Origin: Duganella phyllosphaerae
GTDB lineage: Bacteria > Pseudomonadota > Gammaproteobacteria > Burkholderiales > Burkholderiaceae_D
Length of the DNA stretch: 39,110 nucleotides
Assembly (NCBI RefSeq): GCF_001758785.1
Contig: NZ_LROM01000143.1
Coordinates: 1 to 39,110 of the forward strand
Direction: 5' to 3'
Shown here one piece after another: positions 32,964 to 39,110 of this stretch. Positions within the stretch are counted from its first letter, which is position 1. Every line of letters begins with the position of its first letter. The notes below the pieces were generated by a model, which was not told the DNA's origin, searched no databases, and saw nothing but the letters and a program-made list of their open reading frames with translations. A program made the position numbers and the translations under genes.

Positions 32964-33926
32964 CTAGTGCCAGAGCCAGTTCCAGAAACCCGGTAATTGC
33001 TGGCGCGCCTGGCCGTCGGCCACGGTACGCGCCAGCGCCGCGCGTTCGAGCTGTTCGCGGTTGTCGTAGAACGGTTGCGCAGCCAGTGGCACGTCGAGTT
33101 CGCGGGCCACGTCGACCAGGATGTCCAGGTATTCTGCGAGGTGGCGCGACGTGTAGCTGTTCACGTCATGGAAGGTCACCACCACCGGTGTGGCGCCGTC
33201 CACTTCCGGCAGCTCGCCGGCAGCCCAGCGCAAGCGTGTCTCGGCCAGGTGCTTGAGCATATTGGAGCGCTTGTGCCAGCTCCAGTTGACGCCATAGATT
33301 TTACCGTCGTTGGCACTCAGGTCCGTGAGCAGCATTTGCAGCCCGTAGGCGTGGTAGATGTCGAGCGTGTCGGCGGTATAGGCCCAGAACGGCGGACGCA
33401 CCAGCGTGGGCGGCACGCCGGTTTCCGCCAGCAGGTCGCCCACGCCGGTTTCCATCGAGGCGGCCAGTTCGGCCGGCGGCATGAAGCGGTGGTTGGCATG
33501 GCGCGGGGTGGCGCTGTGCAGGGCGACCAGGTGGCCTTCGGCCTGTTCGCGCCGGATCAGGGCGCGCCCGCGCGGCGTGCCGCCGCCGTTGGCGGCGCGC
33601 GTCTGCGTAAAAAACACTGCCTTGATGCCCGGCTGCTGCTGGTTGCGGGCCAGCGTTTCGAGGATGCGCACGGTCGGGTTGGCGCTGGTGGCCGAGGCCG
33701 GGCCGTCGTCGAAGGTGAGCAGGAAGCGCACTGGGGCCGATGCCGGCGCCGAGGCTGGGGCCGGGACGGCGGCTGAAGCTGGCGTGGCGGACGCAGCAGG
33801 CGTGGCGGACGCAGCTGGCCGGGTGCCGGCGCAGGCCGTCAGCAGCGACAGCATCAGTACCGCAATCAGGGGGCGCAAGCGTAGCAGGGGCACGGTAGTG
33901 AGCGTGGTGGCAAGATGGAGCGCCAT
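32964..33926 (-). CDS. Polysaccharide deacetylase lipoprotein (NodB/CE4)
   Basis: This 320-residue lipoprotein has a signal peptide ending in the lipobox LLTAC (Cys32), an Ala/Pro/Ser-rich linker (about 35-68), then a NodB-type deacetylase: motif 1 TFDDGP, His region (ALHSATPRHANH) with unusual spacing, motif 3 RPPFWAYTADT, and TFHDVNSYTS near the end. It would remove acetyl groups from a cell-wall or surface glycan in the periplasm. It is convergent to the APE operon and probably not part of it. It lies downstream of the lytic transglycosylase, past a terminator. Confidence 0.87.
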   Translation of the reverse strand: MALHLATTLTTVPLLRLRPLIAVLMLSLLTACAGTRPAASATPAASATPASAAVPAPASAPASAPVRFLLTFDDGPASATSANPTVRILETLARNQQQPGIKAVFFTQTRAANGGGTPRGRALIRREQAEGHLVALHSATPRHANHRFMPPAELAASMETGVGDLLAETGVPPTLVRPPFWAYTADTLDIYHAYGLQMLLTDLSANDGKIYGVNWSWHKRSNMLKHLAETRLRWAAGELPEVDGATPVVVTFHDVNSYTSRHLAEYLDILVDVARELDVPLAAQPFYDNREQLERAALARTVADGQARQQLPGFWNWLWH

Positions 33927-33941
33927 TGTACGTGATGACGT

Positions 33942-33981
33942 AAAAATGGCCCGATTCCGCGAGGAACCGGGCCATTTTTTT
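33942..33981 (-). terminator. Terminator after the lytic transglycosylase gene
   Basis: The inverted repeat ATGGCCCG-A-TTCC, loop GCGA, GGAA-C-CGGGCCAT is flanked by A5 on one side and T7 on the other, so it can work on both strands. It separates the transglycosylase from the deacetylase gene. Confidence 0.9.
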
Positions 33982-33994
33982 CGCCCTCTATATA

Positions 33995-34891
33995 TTAGAG
34001 GCCGGCGATTTGCGTATCGGCTGCCGGGGCCGGTGGTGCTTCCACCTTCGGCGCCGGCTTGGATTGCGCCATCACCGGAGTGATGGTCGGTACTTTCTTG
34101 CCGCTCGAAACTTGTTTCAGGCGCTGGTACTCGGCCAGTACCTTGGCGCCGTAGCCGTCGTCGTGGGCGAATGCTGCTGCGCCGACGTAGCTCTTCAGGC
34201 CGGCTTCCACCGAACCGCCACGGGTGACGTAATCCTTGAGGATCAGCGAACCGACGCGGATGTTAGCGACCGGATTCAGGGCTGCCTGCAGGCCGCCCAT
34301 TTCCTGGAAGCGCTCGTGGTGCACCTTGGACATCACCTGCATCAGGCCCTGCGCGCCCATCGGGCTTTCCGCGAACGGGTTGAGGCCCGATTCGATCGCC
34401 ATCACGGCCAGGATCAGCAGCGGGTCGAGCTTGATTTCACGGGCCGTCAGGTAGGCGGTGGACACCAGCATATTGGTCGCGTCACCGGCCACGCGATAGC
34501 GCTTGGACAACCAGTCGGTCACCCAGCGTTGCTGCTTCTGGGTGCCCATCAGGGCCTTCTCCTCGCTCGACAACTGGGACGAAGCGCCGGCCGCATCGGT
34601 TGCAGCAGGCGCCGGAGCGTCCATCAAGGCCGACAGCGGCGGTGCGACCAGGCTGATCGGTTCTGCCACTGGCGCCGGATTCAGGCTGTCGCTCAGGGCT
34701 TTGGCCAGGTCCGGACGGAAAAACAGTACTGCCATAACAACCAGAGCGGTCACACCAAGTATGGTCAAAGTGTGCTGGGCGGTGGTCAAGACGCCCTTGG
34801 CCGAAATGCGGGTGTTGGACAACCACGCCGCTGGCTGGCGAGCCAGGATGGTGCTGGCAAATGCGGAAGCACCGGTAAAGCGGTTAATCAT
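33995..34891 (-). CDS. Membrane-anchored SLT lytic transglycosylase
   Basis: This 298-residue protein has a basic N-terminus, one membrane helix (about 41-58), a Pro/Ala-rich stretch, and an SLT-type lytic transglycosylase domain (about 140-250) with catalytic Glu167 in AIESGLNP and GLMQVM at 182-187. It cuts peptidoglycan glycan strands in the periplasm. The frame is open back to 35080, but ATG 34891, preceded by AGAGGGGAA, is the real start. The upstream part is a structured leader. The C-terminal tail is Pro/Ala-rich. It ends in a strong bidirectional terminator. Confidence 0.88.
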   Translation of the reverse strand: MINRFTGASAFASTILARQPAAWLSNTRISAKGVLTTAQHTLTILGVTALVVMAVLFFRPDLAKALSDSLNPAPVAEPISLVAPPLSALMDAPAPAATDAAGASSQLSSEEKALMGTQKQQRWVTDWLSKRYRVAGDATNMLVSTAYLTAREIKLDPLLILAVMAIESGLNPFAESPMGAQGLMQVMSKVHHERFQEMGGLQAALNPVANIRVGSLILKDYVTRGGSVEAGLKSYVGAAAFAHDDGYGAKVLAEYQRLKQVSSGKKVPTITPVMAQSKPAPKVEAPPAPAADTQIAGL

Positions 34892-35236
34892 AGAGTTCCC
34901 CTCTGAAATGCCGGTGAAAACGGCCCCTGCCAGCGTATGACATAAAGAAATACGCAGCCCATGGGGGTGCTCTTGCCGTGCATCAGAAATATCACCGTCC
35001 ATCGCACTGTAGGTGCCGGCATGGACGCCGTAATTGCTTGCCTGAGCTGATCCCTCGCAGTGGGAGTGGATCAGTCGCAATACAACCTCTTTCGGGGGTA
35101 AGGCAGACGCCTTTTGAAAACACTCCTTAAAATGTCATGTGGAGCCCCGACTCCGTGAATGAATGAGCAACAACTTCGTGTGGACGCTTTGTGGTCGGCA
35201 CGTGCCTTCAGGCGCTGTTCTCTTCAAGTAGGGCAG
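34892..35236 (-). promoter_or_regulatory. Long structured 5' leader of the transglycosylase gene
   Basis: Between the predicted start point (near 35230) and the ATG (34891) lie about 340 bases without a gene. Three consecutive hairpins are seen: 35047-35074 (CTGATCC-CTC with GAG-GGATCAG, one bulge), 34996-35027 (CGTCCAT/ATGGACG enclosing GCAC/GTGC) and 34934-34954 (CGTAT/ATACG). The arrangement suggests a riboswitch or other regulatory RNA of a class I do not recognise. Confidence 0.45.
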
Positions 35237-35265
35237 ATTGTAGGGGCGGTATTATATCAAGTCAA
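35237..35265 (-). promoter_or_regulatory. Sigma-70 promoter of the transglycosylase gene
   Basis: Read on the minus strand: TTGACT (35265-35260), 17-base spacer, TACAAT (35242-35237). Both boxes differ from consensus by one base. A second TATAAT lies within the spacer. It predicts transcription from about 35230 into the long leader. Confidence 0.75.
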
Positions 35266-35398
35266 TACTAACGCGATTGAAAGCTATAACTTTTAAATCT
35301 AGCTTTTTGCCATGTGTGCGCTAGAAAACCAATAAAATCAATCACTTGAACTGTATTTTTAAACAGTGCACACTATTGTAAGAAAATATTAAAAAACG
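35266..35398. other. AT-rich divergent control region
   Basis: This stretch, between the transglycosylase promoter and ubiD, holds no gene. It is very AT-rich and contains the LexA-like box at 35351-35366. No strong -35/-10 pair for ubiD is clear. Confidence 0.5.
35351..35366 (+). promoter_or_regulatory. LexA-like (SOS) box before ubiD
   Basis: CTGTATTTTTAAACAG fits the CTGT-N8-ACAG LexA consensus of beta- and gammaproteobacteria, with an AT-only core and extended symmetry (ACTGT/ACAGT). It lies 32 bases before the ubiD ATG and overlaps a TTGAAC -35-like sequence, a position suited to repression. Confidence 0.5.
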
Positions 35399-36883
35399 AT
35401 GAAATATACCGATCTCCGCGATTTCCTTTCCCAGCTGCAACGAATGGACGAAATTAAGTCCATTTTGACGCCAGTTTCCCCGCATTTAGAGATGACCGAG
35501 GTTTCCGACCGCGTGTTGCGCGCCGGCGGACCGGCTTTGCTCTTCAAAAATCCGACCGGTCACAGCATGCCGGTCTTGACAAATCTGTTTGGTACCCCGA
35601 GGCGCGTGGCGCTGGGCATGGGCGCCGACGATGTCAGCGAATTACGCAAGATCGGCCACGTGCTGGCGCGCCTGAAGGAGCCGGAGCCGCCCAAAGGTTT
35701 CAAGGACATCCTCGGCATGGGTTCGCTGATCAAAGCGGTGTGGGACATGGCGCCCAAGGAACTGCGCGGCGCGCCGTGCCACGACATCGTGTGGGAAGGC
35801 GCCGACGTCGATCTGGCCAGGCTGCCGATCCAGCATTGCTGGCCGGGTGACATCGCACCGCTGATTACCTGGGGCCTGGTGATTACCAAGGGACCGAACA
35901 AGAAGCGCCAGAACCTCGGTATTTACCGCCAGCAAGTGCTGGGGCCGAACAAGGTGATCATGCGCTGGCTGGCGCACCGCGGCGGCGCCCTCGATTTCCG
36001 CGAGCACGCCTTGCAGAACAAGGGCAAACCGTACCCGGTGTGCGTGGCGCTGGGCGCCGATCCCGCTACTATATTAGGCGCGGTCACGCCGGTGCCCGAC
36101 AGCCTGTCGGAATACCAGTTCGCTGGCCTCTTGCGCGGCAGCCGCACCGAGCTGGTCAAGGCGATTGGCAGCGAATTACGGGTGCCGGCTTCCGCTGAAA
36201 TCGTGCTCGAAGGGCATATCTATCCCGACGAGAACCACCCGTCCGGTTTCGAGCATGCGCTCGAAGGTCCGTATGGCGACCACACCGGGTACTACAACGA
36301 GCAGGACAGCTTCCCGGTATTTACCGTCGACCGCATCACCATGCGCCGCGATCCGATCTACCACTCCACCTACACCGGCAAGCCGCCCGACGAGCCGGCC
36401 GTGCTGGGCCTGGCGTTGAACGAGGTGTTCATTCCGCTGCTGCAAAAGCAGTTCAGCGAAATCACCGACTTTTACCTGCCGCCCGAGGGGTGCAGCTACC
36501 GCATGGCGGTGGTGCAGATCAAGAAGCAGTACGCGGGCCACGCCAAGCGCGTGATGTTCGGCGTGTGGAGCTTCCTGCGCCAGTTCATGTATACCAAGTT
36601 CATCGTGGTGGTGGACGAGGATGTGAACGTGCGCGACTGGAAAGAAGTGATCTGGGCGATTACCACCCGTGTCGATCCCACCCGCGACACCACGCTGGTG
36701 GACAACACGCCGATCGACTACCTCGACTTCGCCTCGCCGGTCAGTGGCCTGGGCAGCAAGATGGGCATCGACGCCACCAACAAGTGGCCCGGCGAAACCA
36801 GCCGCGAATGGGGCACCACGATTACCATGACGCCGGAAGTGAAGGCGCGCGTCGATGGTATTTGGCAGGAGCTGGGGCTGTAG
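35399..36883 (+). CDS. ubiD: UbiD-family decarboxylase
   Basis: This 494-residue enzyme is a prenylated-FMN-dependent decarboxylase that removes carbon dioxide from 4-hydroxy-3-polyprenylbenzoate in ubiquinone synthesis. Family stretches include FKNPTGHSMPVLTNLFGT (about 49), the central DIAPLITWGLVIT, and the C-terminal DEDVNVRDWKEVIWAITTR. Length equals that of E. coli UbiD (497). ATG 35399 has no clear Shine-Dalgarno and follows an AT-rich stretch with a LexA-like box. The gene ends inside the promoter of the SRP RNA gene. Confidence 0.95.
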   Translation: MKYTDLRDFLSQLQRMDEIKSILTPVSPHLEMTEVSDRVLRAGGPALLFKNPTGHSMPVLTNLFGTPRRVALGMGADDVSELRKIGHVLARLKEPEPPKGFKDILGMGSLIKAVWDMAPKELRGAPCHDIVWEGADVDLARLPIQHCWPGDIAPLITWGLVITKGPNKKRQNLGIYRQQVLGPNKVIMRWLAHRGGALDFREHALQNKGKPYPVCVALGADPATILGAVTPVPDSLSEYQFAGLLRGSRTELVKAIGSELRVPASAEIVLEGHIYPDENHPSGFEHALEGPYGDHTGYYNEQDSFPVFTVDRITMRRDPIYHSTYTGKPPDEPAVLGLALNEVFIPLLQKQFSEITDFYLPPEGCSYRMAVVQIKKQYAGHAKRVMFGVWSFLRQFMYTKFIVVVDEDVNVRDWKEVIWAITTRVDPTRDTTLVDNTPIDYLDFASPVSGLGSKMGIDATNKWPGETSREWGTTITMTPEVKARVDGIWQELGL

Positions 36884-36891
36884 GTTATAAT
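36862..36891 (+). promoter_or_regulatory. Promoter of the SRP RNA gene
   Basis: TTGGCA (36862-36867), 18-base spacer, perfect TATAAT (36886-36891). The -35 box is inside the ubiD coding sequence and the -10 box is just after the ubiD stop (36881-36883). Predicted start near 36898. Confidence 0.8.
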
Positions 36892-36897
36892 GAGCGC

Positions 36898-36998
36898 TGG
36901 CGGGCCCCTGCGCATTGTGGCATGGCTAACCTGGTCAGGTCGGGAACGAAGCAGCCACGGCCGTTAACCATAAGTGCCGCAGATCAGGCTCGCCTCCT
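36898..36998 (+). ncRNA. ffs: Signal recognition particle 4.5S RNA
   Basis: This is the small bacterial SRP RNA, about 100 bases, which binds Ffh and targets nascent membrane proteins. The conserved tip is present (GGTCAGGTCGGGAACGAAGC, with the asymmetric AGCAGCCA on the 3' side), and the ends pair (GGCGGGCC with GGCTCGCC) to form the hairpin base. The boundaries are set from the promoter and the end pairing and may be off by a few bases. It lies near dnaX, as in several betaproteobacteria. Confidence 0.95.
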
Positions 36999-37005
36999 CA
37001 TTGCT

Positions 37006-37034
37006 AAAAAAGCTGCCCTCGGGCAGCTTTTTTT
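37006..37034. terminator. Bidirectional terminator after ffs
   Basis: AGCTGCCC, loop TC, GGGCAGCT, with A6 before and T6 after. It serves ffs on the plus strand and the convergent secreted-protein gene on the minus strand. Confidence 0.9.
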
Positions 37035-37056
37035 ATACCCATCATTCGGCGCAGGT

Positions 37057-37722
37057 TTACTCGTCGCGCAATTCCGCCTCCAGCGGCCGCTCCGACACCA
37101 CCATCAACGGGTTGGCCTTCATCAGCGCCGCGTCCGGCTTCAGGATGATCATATTCCTGGCATTGGTCTTGTACTCGGTGGCGCCCACCTTCAGCGTGGC
37201 CGGTTTGGCAAACTTGAACACCACCACGTCCACGCTGGGCGCGAACCAGCGCATGGCGCCGGCCATGTTCTTGATCGCATTGTTCATCTGGCCCACGCTG
37301 CCCATGATGGTGGCGTAGTTCCATTGCAGGCCGGCCGGCAGCACCACCAGGCCTTCGTAGCCGATCGCCGATTTCTCGCCGTCCGCCATGGTGGTGACGA
37401 TGCGGGTGGCGCCGTCCATCCAGCGCGGATTGGGCGCGCCGAAGTCGAGCCGGTAATCGGGCGTGAGCGGCGGCAGGGGCTGGCGCTCGGCGCCGCTGAC
37501 CACGACCAGCACCACGTCCTGCGGCTTGATGTCCTTGTTGACCGGCCGCACACTAATATAGAGCTTGATCTTGTCGCGCTCGGCGGCCGGTACCGCGTAG
37601 AAGCGGTCGATGCGCAGGCCTTCGACCATCGATTTGTAGTTGGCCCACTCGCGCTCGGCAGCGTGCGAGGGCAGGGCGATGGCCGACAAGGCCAGCAGGG
37701 ACAGCAGGGCAAATTTCTTCAT
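37057..37722 (-). CDS. Secreted protein of unknown function (221 aa)
   Basis: I do not recognise this protein. The frame extends to 37785, but ATG 37722 gives a proper signal peptide (MKKFALLSLLALS, cut after SHA at about 21). The mature part of about 200 residues is beta-rich, with no cysteines or membrane segments, so it is probably periplasmic. Repeated short hydrophobic strands (KLYISVRPVN, DVVLVVVSG, ARNMIILKP) alternate with charged loops. It is convergent to ffs and divergent from dnaX. GC content and codon use match the chromosome, so it is a native gene. Confidence 0.75.
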   Translation of the reverse strand: MKKFALLSLLALSAIALPSHAAEREWANYKSMVEGLRIDRFYAVPAAERDKIKLYISVRPVNKDIKPQDVVLVVVSGAERQPLPPLTPDYRLDFGAPNPRWMDGATRIVTTMADGEKSAIGYEGLVVLPAGLQWNYATIMGSVGQMNNAIKNMAGAMRWFAPSVDVVVFKFAKPATLKVGATEYKTNARNMIILKPDAALMKANPLMVVSERPLEAELRDE

Positions 37723-37897
37723 GGGTGTCTGGATGGGGCGAAAGGACAATTGTAAGCGAGAATGGGCAGCCTGCGAGGGGGGCACGGGTGGGTACGGGTG
37801 GGCCGCTGGCCGGCCGCGCGCCGTATCTAATCTGGCCCCGAGTTGCTACAATTGCCGCTTCGCGCTTAGTAACCGCTATCTACGGTAAAATCTTAGT

Positions 37898-39110
37898 ATG
37901 TCCTATCAAGTCCTCGCCCGTAAATACCGTCCCAAGAACTTCGAAACGCTCGTCGGCCAGGAGCACGTCGTGCGCGCGCTCACGCATGCGCTGCACAGCG
38001 GCCGCCTGCACCACGCCTACCTGTTCACCGGTACCCGGGGCGTCGGCAAGACCACGCTCTCGCGCATCCTGGCCAAGTCGCTCAATTGCATCGGCCCGGA
38101 CGGCAACGGCGGCATCACCGCCACCCCGTGCGGCGTGTGCGAGGCGTGCACGGCGATCGACGCCGGCCGCTTTGTCGACTACATCGAGATGGATGCGGCA
38201 TCGAATCGCGGCGTGGACGAGATGGCGCAGTTGCTGGAGCAAGCGGTCTATGCGCCGAGCAATGCGCGCTTCAAGGTCTATATGATCGACGAGGTGCACA
38301 TGCTCACCAACCACGCGTTCAATTCCATGCTCAAGACGCTGGAAGAGCCGCCCGAGCACGTGAAATTCATCCTGGCCACCACTGACCCGCAGAAAATCCC
38401 GGTTACGGTGCTGTCGCGCTGCCTGCAGTTCAACCTCAAGCAGATGCCGCCCGGCCATATCATCAGCCACCTGGAAAACATCCTGGGCCAGGAAGGCATC
38501 ACCTTCGAGCAACCGGCCTTGCGCCTGCTGGCTGCCGGCGCCCACGGTTCGATGCGCGACGCGCTCTCGCTGACCGACCAGGCGATTGCCTACGCGGCCG
38601 GGGAAGTGACGCTCGACGCGGTGCAGGGCATGCTCGGTGCGCTCGACCAGTCCTACCTGGTTCGCCTGCTCGACGCGCTGGCCAAACAGGACGGCGCCGA
38701 CTTGCTGGCGGTGGCCGACGAAATGGCTACCCGCAGCCTGTCGTACAACGGTGCGCTGCAAGACCTGGGCACCTTGTTGCACCGTATCGCGCTGGCGCAG
38801 ACCGTGCCGGCGGCCTTGCCCGACGACTTGCCCGAGTACGCCGACATCGTGCGCCTGGCCGGCCTGTTCGAGGCCGAGGAAGTGCAGCTGTACTACCAGA
38901 TCGCGGTGCACGGCCGTAACGAACTGGGCCTGGCGCCCGACGAATACGCGGGCTTTTCGATGACCTTGCTGCGCATGCTGGCCTTTCGGCCCGGCGTAGG
39001 CGGCGCCGAGGGGCAGCCGGCGGCTGCCCCAGCGCTGTCGCGCCCGGCCGGGGTGGCTGCTGCGCGTGCTGCGGCCGGTGCGGGGGCTTCTGCTGCGCCG
39101 CCTGCGCGGG
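37898..39110 (+). CDS. dnaX: DNA polymerase III subunit gamma/tau (5' part, runs off the window)
   Basis: The first 404 codons are present and the frame is still open at the window edge. It encodes the clamp-loader ATPase: Walker A GTRGVGKTT (about 45), the zinc-binding Cys set (LNC, CGVCEAC), Walker B YMIDEVHML and the SRC sensor motif. Domain III follows, then an Ala/Pro-rich linker where tau-specific regions begin. In E. coli a frameshift site produces gamma; none can be judged here because the gene is cut. ATG 37898 follows a weak TAAAAT box. Confidence 0.96.
   Translation, partial: MSYQVLARKYRPKNFETLVGQEHVVRALTHALHSGRLHHAYLFTGTRGVGKTTLSRILAKSLNCIGPDGNGGITATPCGVCEACTAIDAGRFVDYIEMDAASNRGVDEMAQLLEQAVYAPSNARFKVYMIDEVHMLTNHAFNSMLKTLEEPPEHVKFILATTDPQKIPVTVLSRCLQFNLKQMPPGHIISHLENILGQEGITFEQPALRLLAAGAHGSMRDALSLTDQAIAYAAGEVTLDAVQGMLGALDQSYLVRLLDALAKQDGADLLAVADEMATRSLSYNGALQDLGTLLHRIALAQTVPAALPDDLPEYADIVRLAGLFEAEEVQLYYQIAVHGRNELGLAPDEYAGFSMTLLRMLAFRPGVGGAEGQPAAAPALSRPAGVAAARAAAGAGASAAPPAR

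Noticed and set aside
33776..33830. Short repeats (GGACGCAG) in the deacetylase linker as a mobile repeat
   Set aside because: They encode the low-complexity Ala/Thr/Pro linker of the lipoprotein and are explained by that.
34894..35080. N-terminal extension of the lytic transglycosylase
   Set aside because: The extension lies over the stable hairpins of the leader and has no ribosome-binding site, whereas ATG 34891 has a strong one and is followed by a normal membrane-anchored start.
1..39110. CRISPR arrays, tRNA genes and transposases
   Set aside because: Looked for on both strands. No regularly spaced repeats of CRISPR size, no tRNA cloverleaf and no transposase-like frames were seen.

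Overview
The window looks like chromosomal DNA of a betaproteobacterium, most likely Oxalobacteraceae (Massilia / Duganella / Janthinobacterium type). This rests on the GC-rich coding sequence, the Burkholderiales-type porin next to a TctC-like ('Bug') binding protein, and the gene repertoire. It has not been tested by a database search.

Layout. (1) 1-2080: an AT-rich patch with four small, unrelated, mostly unrecognised + strand genes, one DUF4844-like. Copies of a short intergenic repeat lie at its two ends. It resembles an orphan immunity-gene array from a polymorphic-toxin locus. (2) 2311-9166, all on the minus strand: a BON-domain periplasmic protein, a GlrR/lipoprotein/GlrK set, an RraB-like RNase E regulator and a TctD/TctE two-component system. 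The glrR-BON gap carries a complete sigma-54 control region: a TGTC-N10-GACA GlrR-type site, a consensus IHF site and a consensus -24/-12 promoter. (3) 9357-15638, + strand: a porin, a TctC-like binding protein, and an ABC importer (binding protein, fused double permease, ATPase) ending in a strong terminator. TctDE probably controls it. No tctAB is present. (4) 15833-32961, + strand: one tightly packed operon of 18 genes for an aryl polyene (APE) pigment. It encodes a chain-length factor, acyltransferases, two ACPs, an acyl-AMP ligase fused to a dehydratase, a glycosyltransferase, an aromatic ammonia-lyase, a thioesterase, a LolA-like carrier, an MMPL exporter, an FAD enzyme, a DUF3261 lipoprotein, two ketosynthases, a second dehydratase, a FabG ketoreductase and a phosphopantetheinyl transferase. 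(5) 32964-39110: a polysaccharide deacetylase lipoprotein, a membrane-anchored lytic transglycosylase behind a long structured leader, ubiD behind a LexA-like box, the SRP RNA gene (ffs), an unrecognised secreted protein, and the 5' part of dnaX, which runs off the window.

How the parts work together. In the APE operon the lyase and ligase would supply and activate an aryl starter. The ACPs, ketosynthase/CLF, ketoreductase and dehydratases would extend it to a conjugated polyene. The acyltransferases, glycosyltransferase, LolA-like protein and MMPL pump would attach it to a lipid and move it to the outer membrane. The most notable regulatory signals are the sigma-54/IHF/GlrR control region, the structured lytic transglycosylase leader, the SOS-like box before ubiD and a dyad at the APE promoter. 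All regulatory calls come from reading the sequence by eye and are untested.
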